This document shows, piece by piece, positions 16,745-23,724 of a stretch of DNA of 29,910 nt (positions within the stretch are counted from its first letter, which is position 1; the number at the start of each line of letters is the position of its first letter). Source of the DNA: an uncultured Oscillospiraceae bacterium. Lineage in GTDB: Bacteria; Bacillota; Clostridia; Oscillospirales; Oscillospiraceae. The position numbers and the translations under genes were made by a program. Location: assembly GCA_934597585.1 (NCBI GenBank), contig CAKTSA010000019.1, positions 1 to 29,910 of the forward strand, read 5' to 3'. The notes beneath the pieces were generated by a model, which saw nothing but the letters and a program-made list of their open reading frames with translations, had not been told where the DNA came from and made no database searches.

Positions 16745-17221
16745 TTATCGTTCAATACTGTCAACACGGTAGTGGATGGCGCCGCGGGGGGCCTCCACGA
16801 TCACTTCGTCGCCCGCCTTGCGGCCCATCAGGGCTTTGCCGAAGGGAGAGTCCTCGCTGACCGCGCGGCTCATCACATCGGCCTCCTGAGAACCGACGAT
16901 CTTATAGGCGGGCAGCTGTTTTCGTGTATCCAGGTTGGTCACCACGACCTTGCAGCCGATGGAGATCTTGTCAGAGTCCATCTCCGCCTCGTCCACGATG
17001 ACGGCGTGCAGCAGAATGTCCTCCAACTCGGCAATGCGGGAGTAGAGCTTACCCTGCTCGTTTTTGGCCTCGTCATACTCGCTGTTTTCGCTCAGGTCGC
17101 CGAAGCCGCGGGCCTCTTTGATCAGTTCCGCCACCTCGTCGGCGCGGGTGGTCTTGCTGTAATCCAGCTCCTGTTTCAGCTCGTCATAGCGGGCCTGGCT
17201 CATTTTGAATTCTTTTGCCAT
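16745..17221 (-). CDS. greA: Transcription elongation factor GreA
   Basis: Binds the RNA polymerase secondary channel and stimulates cleavage of backtracked RNA. The 158-residue protein has the N-terminal antiparallel coiled coil (about residues 8-75) with the tip sequence GDLSENSEYDEAKNEQ carrying the essential acidic residues, and a C-terminal FKBP-like domain ending SPFGKALMGRKAGDEVIVEAP. The ATG at 17221 is chosen over one three codons earlier because AAAGGA would otherwise abut the start. A perfect sigma-A promoter lies about 85 bases upstream. lysS follows. Confidence 0.96.
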   Translation of the reverse strand: MAKEFKMSQARYDELKQELDYSKTTRADEVAELIKEARGFGDLSENSEYDEAKNEQGKLYSRIAELEDILLHAVIVDEAEMDSDKISIGCKVVVTNLDTRKQLPAYKIVGSQEADVMSRAVSEDSPFGKALMGRKAGDEVIVEAPRGAIHYRVDSIER

Positions 17222-17305
17222 GCTGCACATTCCTTTCTATTGCACCCCCACGCAGATATCTGCCATAGGGTATACTTATACTATAATTATAATGCGTCAC
17301 GTTGC

Positions 17306-17334
17306 ATTATAGTGAGTTTCCGTCCACCTGTCAA
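17306..17334 (-). promoter_or_regulatory. Perfect consensus sigma-A promoter for greA-lysS
   Basis: On the minus strand TTGACA (17329-17334), exactly 17 bases, then TATAAT (17306-17311). The -35 hexamer includes the TGA stop codon of the upstream gene. The stretch down to greA is AT-rich and holds further TATAAT-like matches. Confidence 0.92.
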
Positions 17335-17996
17335 GCGTTGAACGCAATTGTTTTTACCTGAATTTGCTCTTTTTTGATCTCCCCCGCCTGAAAAAGCACC
17401 GCCAGCAGCTGCTCCGACACCGGCCAGGGCCCCGGCATGTCCTCCGCCAGGCCATAGGTCACCCGCTGCCAGCGGCGGCAGTCCGGCCCCAGGCAGATGG
17501 TCCCGCTGTCCTCCGGCGCTCCGCCGAAGGACACCGTGACGGCCGGCCGCTCCACGCTGCCGGTACACAGGCCGAACCGCTGCCGCAATGCCCGGGCCAG
17601 CGCCTCTTCGCCGCCCCCCACCGCCAGCGTCAGATACCGCACCCGCCCCGCCAGCACGGCGGCGGCACGGTATACATCAGCTGTCACGCAGTCCGCCCGC
17701 AGCAGTGCCGTAGCCCGCCGCAGGTCGCCCTGCAGGTCCAGCAGCCGGGGCAGCAGCGCCAGCCGCAGCTCCTGCACCGCTATTGGCTCCAGCCCCCAGC
17801 GCGCCGCCTCCGCCTCCAGCTCCTCCGGCAGCACACAGCGCACAACGCCGAAGCGCCGCAGCCGCCGCCAGATCAGGCGGCGGCGCAGGGCCGCCGGAAA
17901 GCCGCCCTCCGGCATCGCGGCCACGGCAAACCACACCCCGCCGAAGTTCTCCGCCGTCAGTCCGGAATGCTTCCCCCACTTCACATACCCATACAT
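17331..17996 (-). CDS. Unrecognised protein downstream of the M23 hydrolase
   Basis: I do not recognise this 221-residue protein. It is rich in Arg, Leu and Ala with no signal peptide or membrane segment. Visible stretches are GGVWFAVAAMPEGGFP at the N-terminus, an Arg-rich helix (LRRRLIWRRLRRFG), a middle segment ending RVRYLTLAVGGGEEALARAL, and a Cys-containing part TICLGPDCRRW. The ATG at 17996 is chosen because GAGGTG lies 6 bases upstream; an earlier in-frame GTG lies inside the terminator stem. That ribosome binding site is itself the 3' arm of the preceding gene's terminator, so expression may require readthrough. Codon use and high GC match the neighbours, supporting a real gene. Function unknown; cytoplasmic by appearance. 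Confidence 0.7.
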   Translation of the reverse strand: MYGYVKWGKHSGLTAENFGGVWFAVAAMPEGGFPAALRRRLIWRRLRRFGVVRCVLPEELEAEAARWGLEPIAVQELRLALLPRLLDLQGDLRRATALLRADCVTADVYRAAAVLAGRVRYLTLAVGGGEEALARALRQRFGLCTGSVERPAVTVSFGGAPEDSGTICLGPDCRRWQRVTYGLAEDMPGPWPVSEQLLAVLFQAGEIKKEQIQVKTIAFNA

Positions 17997-18033
17997 AAAA
18001 AGCACCTCTGCACCAGCTTATGGTGCAGAGGTG
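17997..18033 (-). terminator. Terminator of the M23 hydrolase gene, containing the next gene's ribosome binding site
   Basis: CACCTCTGCACC (18003-18014) pairs perfectly with GGTGCAGAGGTG (18022-18033), loop of 7, and on the minus strand ends in CTTTTT. GAGGTG in its 3' arm (plus positions 18003-18008) is the Shine-Dalgarno sequence for the ATG at 17996. Confidence 0.85.
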
Positions 18034-18057
18034 ACTTTTATCCATTGTATGCCATGC

Positions 18058-19401
18058 TTAGCCGTAGTACTTCCAGCCGGTCAGATAGTTCAGAGGATCC
18101 ACCCACGTGTCGTTCTCCATGACGCCGAAGTGCAGGTGGGGGCCGGTGGAGTTGCCGGTGTTGCCGGAATAGGCGATGACCTGGCCCTGGGACACCGTGT
18201 CGCCCATCTTCACGTTATAGCCGCTGAGATGGCCGTACAGCGTGGAGTTGCCCTTGCCGTGGCTGATGATGACGCAGTTGCCGTAGCCGCCGTTCCAGCT
18301 GGCCCAGGTGACCTTGCCGGCCTTGGCCGCCAGCACCGGCGTACCCGAGGGAGTGCCGATGTCCACGCCCTTGTGGTTGGTGCTGCCGATGCCGCCGGGG
18401 GACTGGCGGCCGCCGAACTTGGAGGTGATCCACCGGATGCCGTTGCAGGGCCAGGCGTAACCACCCACCGTGCCGGCGATGTCGTCCATGCCCAGCTCCC
18501 GGGCCTTGGCCTCCGCCGTGGCGATCAGGTCGTCCAGGGCCTCTTCCTCCGCCTTGATGGCGTCGTACTCCGCCTGCTTGCCCTCCTCGGTCTTAATGTA
18601 CTCCGCCAGCAGCTTCATGCTCTCGGAGATCTCGCCCTCCAGCTCCTGCTTGGAGGCGGCCAGGGAATCGTTCTGCTCCTCCAGCGCCGCCTTGTCGTCG
18701 GCCAGCTCCTGCCGGATGGTCTGCAGGTCGCTGATGACCTTCTGGTTATACCGGACGATCTCGTTGATAAAGTCGATGCGGCTCACCAGGTCGGAAAAGC
18801 TGGTGGCCTTGAACAGCACGGACCAGTAGGAGATGGTGCCCTGCTCCTCCTCGGCGCGGATCTGCTTGTGGAACAGCTCCGTCTGGCGCTTCTCCAGCTC
18901 CTCGTTGGCGGCGATGCTGCGGGTGGTGATGTCGATCTGCTCCTCCAGCAGCGTGATCTCCTCCTGCAGGGCGGCGTTGCGCTGGTCCAGCAGTTTCTTC
19001 TGCTGCTGGGTGCTGGCCTTCTGGCCCTTGATCTGGTTTAGCTGGTTCTTCAGATCGTCCATCTCCTGCCGCTTGCCGTTGATTTGCTGCTGCAGGCGCT
19101 CGTATTCTTCCCGGACGGCGTCCTTTTGGTTGCTTTTGTCGTCCGTCTTGGTGTCAGTAGTGGTACCGGTGGTGCCGGTGGTACCTGTTGTACCCGTCGT
19201 ACCGGTAGTGCCTGTTGTACCGGTAGTGCCGGTAGTGCCGGTAGTGCCGGTCGTGCCGGTCGTTCCGGTGGTGGTGCCGGTGGTGCTGTCGTCCGTGGCC
19301 TTGACGCCCGATGCGTAGGCCACCGAGGGCAGCAGCGCCGCCGTCAGCAGCACTGCGCACAGCAGCGCCGCCAGACGCTTTCCGATGGTGGTTCGTTTCA
19401 T
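18058..19401 (-). CDS. Secreted M23 peptidase with coiled coil, FtsEX-linked murein hydrolase (EnvC/PcsB-like role)
   Basis: A secreted cell-wall hydrolase or hydrolase activator. The 447-residue protein has a signal peptide (basic MKRTTIGKRL, hydrophobic core, cleavage after VAYA near residue 30), a Thr-Thr-Gly repeat tract (about 40-79) and a long coiled coil (about 92-310). The C-terminal LytM/M23 domain (about 330-447) carries NHKGVDIG and GPHLHFG, the zinc-binding His/Asp and His-x-His motifs; these appear intact, so it may be catalytic. The architecture and position directly after ftsE-ftsX match the partner that FtsEX regulates (EnvC in E. coli, PcsB in streptococci, CwlO in Bacillus). 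The ATG at 19401 follows AAAAGGA; an open frame upstream overlaps ftsX and lacks a signal sequence. Confidence 0.92.
   Translation of the reverse strand: MKRTTIGKRLAALLCAVLLTAALLPSVAYASGVKATDDSTTGTTTGTTGTTGTTGTTGTTGTTGTTGTTGTTGTTGTTGTTTDTKTDDKSNQKDAVREEYERLQQQINGKRQEMDDLKNQLNQIKGQKASTQQQKKLLDQRNAALQEEITLLEEQIDITTRSIAANEELEKRQTELFHKQIRAEEEQGTISYWSVLFKATSFSDLVSRIDFINEIVRYNQKVISDLQTIRQELADDKAALEEQNDSLAASKQELEGEISESMKLLAEYIKTEEGKQAEYDAIKAEEEALDDLIATAEAKARELGMDDIAGTVGGYAWPCNGIRWITSKFGGRQSPGGIGSTNHKGVDIGTPSGTPVLAAKAGKVTWASWNGGYGNCVIISHGKGNSTLYGHLSGYNVKMGDTVSQGQVIAYSGNTGNSTGPHLHFGVMENDTWVDPLNYLTGWKYYG
19166..19285. repeat. 9-base tandem repeat encoding (Thr-Thr-Gly)n
   Basis: Thirteen copies of a 9-base unit, CCNGTNGTN on the plus strand, with one copy extended by 3 bases. 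All changes between units are synonymous apart from the inserted codon, so the Thr-Thr-Gly protein repeat is conserved while the DNA varies. Confidence 0.9.
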
Positions 19402-19421
19402 GGTCTGTCCTTTTCTCCGGC

Positions 19422-19441
19422 GCGGGGCGCGGACGCCCCGC
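19422..19441 (-). other. Intercistronic hairpin between ftsX and the M23 gene
   Basis: GCGGGGCG (19422-19429) pairs with CGCCCCGC (19434-19441) over a 4-base loop, in the 56-base gap. No T-tract follows, so it is probably an mRNA-stability or processing element rather than a terminator. Confidence 0.45.
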
Positions 19442-19457
19442 ATGGTCTCTTGCTTGC

Positions 19458-20339
19458 TTATACCTTCAGGAACCGGCGGATGGCCATCAGACTGCCGCCG
19501 ACACCGATCAAGATACCGGCCCCGGCGAAGATGCCCGCCACCGGCTGCCAGATGTTCAGGAAGGGTACCACCTCCAGCAGCTGCATGGTGTCGGAGCTGC
19601 CGATGCCGTTGGCGATGGCGCTGTACAGCAGCCACTGCAGGCCGAAGGCGATCACCGCGCCGAACAGCCCCAGCAGCAGCCCCTCAAACACGAAGGGCCA
19701 GCGGATGAACCCGTCGGTGGCGCCCACCATCTTCATGATGGCAATCTCCTCCCGCCGGTCAAAGGTGGTCAGCTTGATGGTGTTGGAGATGATGAACAGC
19801 GACACCATCAGCAGAATGGCAATCAGCGCCAGGGAGATGGCCCCCGCCACATTGCGCACCGTGATGAAGCCCGCGGAGATCACCTCGTCGGCCCGCACCT
19901 CGTCGATGCCGCTCACCGCCTCCACGGAGGCCTTGGTCTGGGCCATCTGGTCCGGGTCGGTGAGATGGATCACATACCGGTGCCGGAACACCTCCGGCGC
20001 CAGATCCTTGTACATGTCGTCCTCGTCATACTCCGCCACATAGGCGTCGCGGGCCTCCTGGCGGGAAACGAAGGTGCAGTCGGCCACGTTGGCCACCTTT
20101 TCCAGGTCGGACTGCAGGGCCTTGGCCCGGCTCTCGGTCAGCGAGTCGTCCACAAACGCCACCATGGCGTTCTCCTTCTGCAGGTCCGCCAGGTTCTCGT
20201 TGGCGTTGTAGGCCACCAGCGAGAAGGTGCCCATGATCAGCAGACACGCCACCGTCACGCCGATGGCGGCAAAGGACATGAACCCGTGGGAGAACATATT
20301 CCGGGCGCCCTCTTTGAAGAAATAGCCGAAGTTCTTCAC
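19458..20339 (-). CDS. ftsX: Cell division protein FtsX
   Basis: The membrane subunit of FtsEX, an ABC-type complex that transmits ATP hydrolysis to a periplasmic or extracellular murein hydrolase. The 293-residue protein has a cytoplasmic N-terminus, one membrane segment at about residues 24-45, an extracytoplasmic domain of about 120 residues (the hydrolase-binding part), then three membrane segments in the last 130 residues. The segment TFDRREEIAIMKMVGATDGFI is the FtsX/permease signature preceding the third segment. The start is GTG at 20339, overlapping the ftsE stop as GTGA, so the two subunits are translationally coupled. The M23 gene follows 56 bases later. Confidence 0.95.
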   Translation of the reverse strand: MKNFGYFFKEGARNMFSHGFMSFAAIGVTVACLLIMGTFSLVAYNANENLADLQKENAMVAFVDDSLTESRAKALQSDLEKVANVADCTFVSRQEARDAYVAEYDEDDMYKDLAPEVFRHRYVIHLTDPDQMAQTKASVEAVSGIDEVRADEVISAGFITVRNVAGAISLALIAILLMVSLFIISNTIKLTTFDRREEIAIMKMVGATDGFIRWPFVFEGLLLGLFGAVIAFGLQWLLYSAIANGIGSSDTMQLLEVVPFLNIWQPVAGIFAGAGILIGVGGSLMAIRRFLKV

Positions 20340-21025
20340 TGCTGTGCCACCCCCTCATATGTACCGGTGGCGTCGCCCGCCACGCGGCCATTCTCCAGAT
20401 AGATGACCCGCTTGTTGAAATGGTTCACCAATCCCCTCTCGTGTGTCACCACGATCACGGTGGTGCCCAGGGCGTTGATGCGCTCCAAAAGCGTCATGAT
20501 CTCCAGCGACCGGGCCGGGTCCAGGTTGCCCGTGGGCTCGTCGGCCACAATGGTGCTGGGGTTGTTCACCAGCGCCCGGGCCACGGAGACGCGCTGCTGC
20601 TCGCCGCCGCTCAGCTCGTCGGGATAGTTGTTCTCCTTCCCCGCCAGGCCCACCAGCTCCAGCACGTAGGGAATGCGGCTGCGGATCTCCTTGGGCGACG
20701 CGCCCACCGCCCGCATGGCCAGCGCCAGGTTGTCAAACACCGTGCGCCCGGCGATCAGCCGGAAGTCCTGAAAGATCACGCCGATGGTGCGGCGCATCAG
20801 GGGCAGCTGCTTCTCCTTGATGCGGCTCATGGAGAAGCCGTTGACCATCACCCGCCCGCCGGTGGGCACGATCTCGCCGGTCAGCAGCTTGATAATGGTG
20901 GACTTTCCGCTGCCGGAGGGGCCCACCAGGAACACAAATTCCCCGTCGTCTATCTGAAATGAAATGCCGCGAACAGCTCTGGTGCCGTTCTCATAGGTCT
21001 TTTCCGCGTCCGTCAGTCGAATCAT
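20336..21025 (-). CDS. ftsE: Cell division ATP-binding protein FtsE
   Basis: The ATPase subunit of FtsEX. The 229-residue protein has all ABC motifs: Walker A GPSGSGKST (about residues 36-44), Q-loop VIFQDFRLI, signature LSGGEQQRVSVARAL, Walker B TIVADEPTGNLDP, and the switch His in VIVVTHE. Length and the short C-terminus fit FtsE rather than a general transporter. It is the first gene of the ftsE-ftsX-M23 unit, with a sigma-A promoter at 21085-21113 and GAGGT before its ATG. Confidence 0.95.
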   Translation of the reverse strand: MIRLTDAEKTYENGTRAVRGISFQIDDGEFVFLVGPSGSGKSTIIKLLTGEIVPTGGRVMVNGFSMSRIKEKQLPLMRRTIGVIFQDFRLIAGRTVFDNLALAMRAVGASPKEIRSRIPYVLELVGLAGKENNYPDELSGGEQQRVSVARALVNNPSTIVADEPTGNLDPARSLEIMTLLERINALGTTVIVVTHERGLVNHFNKRVIYLENGRVAGDATGTYEGVAQQ

Positions 21026-21084
21026 GGCACAACCTCAAATCTCAAAAATGCAACATCTTGTGGCAAAAAGCCGTTGTCTGTTAC

Positions 21085-21113
21085 ATTATATATAAATCCG
21101 CGACAAATGGCAA
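21085..21113 (-). promoter_or_regulatory. Sigma-A promoter of the ftsEX operon
   Basis: On the minus strand TTGCCA (21108-21113), a 17-base spacer and TATAAT (21085-21090), 60 bases before the ftsE start. I see no gene in the rest of 21026-21317; it holds this promoter and the terminator at 21201-21247. Confidence 0.85.
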
Positions 21114-21200
21114 CAGGAAAACCGTGAATTTTCAATGAATCCCCCCGCTAAATCATGCCATTATTGGTATAGACGCTCAAACCCGCCAAAATGTTCCCGC

Positions 21201-21247
21201 AAAAATAAAAACGAGAGAAACCAAATTACAGTGGTTTCTCTCGTTTT
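21201..21247 (-). terminator. Terminator of the SipW-class surface protein gene
   Basis: AAAACGAGAGAAACC (21208-21222) pairs perfectly with GGTTTCTCTCGTTTT (21233-21247), loop of 10. On the minus strand it is followed by a T-rich tail TTTTTATTTTT. It lies about 70 bases beyond the stop. Confidence 0.9.
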
Positions 21248-21317
21248 CTTAGCTTTTTACAACCGTCATCTCTATATTTTTCAACAGATATTAGAGACGC
21301 AGTAAGGTTTCTCTAAC

Positions 21318-23240
21318 TCAGGTATTTTCGTTGTAATCATCGTAATATTTATAGCCGTTTGAAATTTTCGCAGTAAAGCCACTCTTCGGTGTCTCAAAGT
21401 TCTGCGTATAGCTACAGCTATTACCAGTAATCTCATAGACAACGTTGTCAGCATACTTCGGATAAATTGAACCCATAAATGCCTCTCCGTTATCACAAGT
21501 CAAGTTAGTTGCAGTATTATTTTTGATGCGAATCGTGCAATCCGTACGAGTTGTCGAATACACATTCAAAGCATAGCCGGTAATTTTAAACACATTTTCT
21601 GCATTGTTGACTGTATTACCAAGAATCTCCAGCGTACCCACAACGTCATCGACTCTCACAGCTGTAGACACATTTTCAAATGTACACCCGCTTACAACCA
21701 AGCCATTTGCCTTACCAGCATAGATACCGCGATCTGCATTTCTGAATGTGCAATTTGTTACCGTTAGGTTATTAAGATATGCTGTACCTTCCTTTTCGGC
21801 AATGTTTCCGGATACTGAGCCTCCCATACGGCGGATTCCGTCAGGATACTGCTCATTAGAAGTAGACAAGTCAAACGTACAGTTTGCAAAAGCAATATTG
21901 CTGCACTTGGAAAAACCATAGCTGGACGTGTTCTGTCCGATAACAACCATATCGGTAAAGGACATACCCTCAAACTTGATACCATCCAGTGTCAAACGGG
22001 TCTTTGCGCTGCTGGAAGCAAGCTGCAAGCCGTCAATAACCACACCGGCGTTCGCCTTAAAGGTGACATTCTGAACAGTCAGCGCTTCGGTCAGCGTCAG
22101 CTTCATAGGCTCATTGGTGCTCTTGCAAAAAGTGATGGTGCCGCCGTCTTTCGCAGCAATTACAGCGCTTGTCAGATCGTAGTATGCAACGCCGTCAACG
22201 GTCATAGCAGGAGCATCATACACCACGGTGTAGGGGGAGAAAGAGGTAGCGCTGAATGTCACCACACCGGCCTCAGGATCATAAGTATAACCCTGCACCA
22301 GGTCACTGTTATGATACAGCTTCACACCATTCAGTTTTTTCCCGACATAGAGCTTTATCTCAACAGGAGTGCTATTTTCATCTGCAAGTCCGGAAACCTT
22401 TACATCATACGCCTGATAGGCATCACCGGCCTTCAAAGCAACATTGCCCGTGTTGCTGGACTGAGGAACCACAGACAGGGTCAAAGAGGTCCCTTCGGCA
22501 ACAGCATTAGCGGGAACCGTGGCAATAACAGTACCGCTCTCGTTCTTCAATACGGTATCCGCATCGGCAACGGCAGTTCCCGTCACATTGGCAGAAACCA
22601 GCTGGTCCAGATTGTCGGGGGTCATATCGGCGTTCTTGTCGTAATCGGGACCATAGCTGTCATTCTCCACAGTATTCTGCGTTGCGTAGACAGTAATGGA
22701 AATGCCGTCAATGGTCTTGTTCATATACGTATTGCCGGCGGATTCCTGCATAACGCCCTTGATGACAAATTCATCGGCAGGAGCGTCATTGCTGGTCTTG
22801 GCAGCCAGATAGTGCTCAGTATTCAGGTCGTAAGTACCCGTACCAGTGGTAACCGTCCAGTCGATGACATTGTTCAGCTCGGCATCACCCTTGATACCGG
22901 TGATAGCGATCTTGTACTTCAGGGCCAGATTGCCGTTGTTGCGCACCCGCAGAGCAGGCAGCTCATAGCGGCAGCCGGGCTCCCACAAGATTTCTTCACC
23001 AGCACCTTCTTGGGCCTTCACGAAGTCCAGGGTCTTGCCCTCGGCGTTGACCCACTTGTTCTGTGCGGTATCGAACATCTCCAGCGCTACATCCAGCGTA
23101 CCCGACTGAATCTTATTCACCCCAGTACTCGCCGTGTCGGTGAACCACGCAAACGTGGAACCCACCAGCATCACCAGGCACAGGCAGATGGCCAGAATGC
23201 TGGTCAGCAGCGCCCTTTTGGTCGCTTTCTTGGTTGACAT
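21318..23240 (-). CDS. Secreted protein with SipW-class (TasA/camelysin-like) signal sequence and beta-helix-like C-terminus
   Basis: A 640-residue exported protein of unknown role. The N-terminus is a long signal sequence, basic MSTKKATKR then LLTSILAICLCLVMLVGSTFA, ending in AWFTDT, the hallmark of proteins cut by the SipW-type signal peptidase (TasA, camelysin). Residues 37-225 then resemble the TasA-type fold (SGTLDVALEM, LRVRNNGNLALKYKI). About 230-345 form a Thr/Val-rich beta domain ending SFSPYTVVY. About 350-640 show short repeats such as VTNCTF and VSGCTFENV, typical of right-handed parallel beta helices. No LPXTG motif is visible, so it is secreted or fibre-forming rather than sortase-anchored. 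No SipW peptidase is in the window. The gene is visibly AT-richer than its neighbours, suggesting acquisition. GGGGAGGA precedes the ATG; a long structured leader lies upstream. Confidence 0.85.
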   Translation of the reverse strand: MSTKKATKRALLTSILAICLCLVMLVGSTFAWFTDTASTGVNKIQSGTLDVALEMFDTAQNKWVNAEGKTLDFVKAQEGAGEEILWEPGCRYELPALRVRNNGNLALKYKIAITGIKGDAELNNVIDWTVTTGTGTYDLNTEHYLAAKTSNDAPADEFVIKGVMQESAGNTYMNKTIDGISITVYATQNTVENDSYGPDYDKNADMTPDNLDQLVSANVTGTAVADADTVLKNESGTVIATVPANAVAEGTSLTLSVVPQSSNTGNVALKAGDAYQAYDVKVSGLADENSTPVEIKLYVGKKLNGVKLYHNSDLVQGYTYDPEAGVVTFSATSFSPYTVVYDAPAMTVDGVAYYDLTSAVIAAKDGGTITFCKSTNEPMKLTLTEALTVQNVTFKANAGVVIDGLQLASSSAKTRLTLDGIKFEGMSFTDMVVIGQNTSSYGFSKCSNIAFANCTFDLSTSNEQYPDGIRRMGGSVSGNIAEKEGTAYLNNLTVTNCTFRNADRGIYAGKANGLVVSGCTFENVSTAVRVDDVVGTLEILGNTVNNAENVFKITGYALNVYSTTRTDCTIRIKNNTATNLTCDNGEAFMGSIYPKYADNVVYEITGNSCSYTQNFETPKSGFTAKISNGYKYYDDYNENT

Positions 23241-23280
23241 TGTTTATGTCCTCCCCATAATAAAATATTTACCGGTCAGG

Positions 23281-23313
23281 AAAAAGCGCCGCCGTCCGGC
23301 ATTCCAACAGCGC
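23281..23313 (-). terminator. Terminator-like hairpin in the leader of the surface protein gene (possible attenuator)
   Basis: As RNA on the minus strand, the segment from 23313 to 23286 forms a 9-pair stem (three G-U pairs) around a 10-base loop and is followed at once by UUUUU (23281-23285). It lies 41 bases before the start codon and downstream of the likely promoter, the position of a leader attenuator. Confidence 0.55.
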
Positions 23314-23539
23314 CCGCCATATAGCCTGTCCTTCCCTGTCTGGATCTGACGCGGGCAGACAGAGCAAGCAACAAAAACTCTGTCTGCCCATTTAAGGGGA
23401 GGTCAGACGCACTAAGACCCCGGCGGCCTCTCAGCCCCCCGTGATCGTCATGCCATATCCCAGAATCGCCCTTGTGCTTTCTAAATAGGAATAGAAAGCA
23501 CAAAATCCGCCAGCGGATTTTGTACGAAACTCTGTATCG
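23281..23539 (-). promoter_or_regulatory. Long structured 5' leader, unidentified; fills the 484-base gap 23241-23724
   Basis: The stretch between the promoter at 23546-23573 and the surface protein gene has no convincing gene but is dense in structure. Perfect stems are: 23502-23510 with 23513-23521, 23472-23483 with 23492-23503, and 23353-23364 with 23378-23389 (12 pairs). The last is flanked by a further TCTGAC/GTCAGA pairing. A terminator-like hairpin follows at 23281-23313. The layout is that of a riboswitch or attenuator, but I can match it to no known class. Confidence 0.5.
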
Positions 23540-23545
23540 ATTTTT

Positions 23546-23573
23546 ATTTTAGCACGCAGGAAGAAAAATGCAA
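23546..23573 (-). promoter_or_regulatory. Promoter of the SipW-class surface protein gene
   Basis: On the minus strand TTGCAT (23568-23573), a 16-base spacer and TAAAAT (23546-23551). It predicts a transcript with a leader of about 300 bases. Confidence 0.6.
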
Positions 23574-23666
23574 CCGCTTTTCCCCTTTTCTCCATATTTT
23601 GTGTCTTTACACAGTTTTCCCCCGTGTTTTTTATCAGGATTGCCCAATATGCCGCCCACTCAGCCG

Positions 23667-23702
23667 CAAAAAACAGGGCGCACACCCCCGTGTACGCCCT
23701 GT
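23667..23702 (-). terminator. Terminator of the CdaR-type regulator gene
   Basis: ACAGGGCG (23673-23680) pairs with CGCCCTGT (23695-23702), with inner CACAC/GTGT pairing. On the minus strand the stem runs into TTTTTT. It begins 22 bases after the regulator stop. Confidence 0.85.
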
Positions 23703-23724
23703 AAAGCACATGTGATATCTCCCG

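Noticed and set aside
19166..19285. Regular short repeats that might suggest a CRISPR array or a collagen-like gene on the plus strand
   Set aside because: The unit is 9 bases with no spacers and encodes Thr-Thr-Gly in the M23 protein frame.
23401..23460. A CTGAGA with a nearby G-run in the surface protein leader, reminiscent of a TPP riboswitch
   Set aside because: The second conserved half of the TPP element is absent, and the gene is not a thiamine gene.
23276..23503. A 75-codon minus-strand open frame in the leader of the surface protein gene
   Set aside because: It has no convincing ribosome binding site or family resemblance, and runs through several strong stem-loops.
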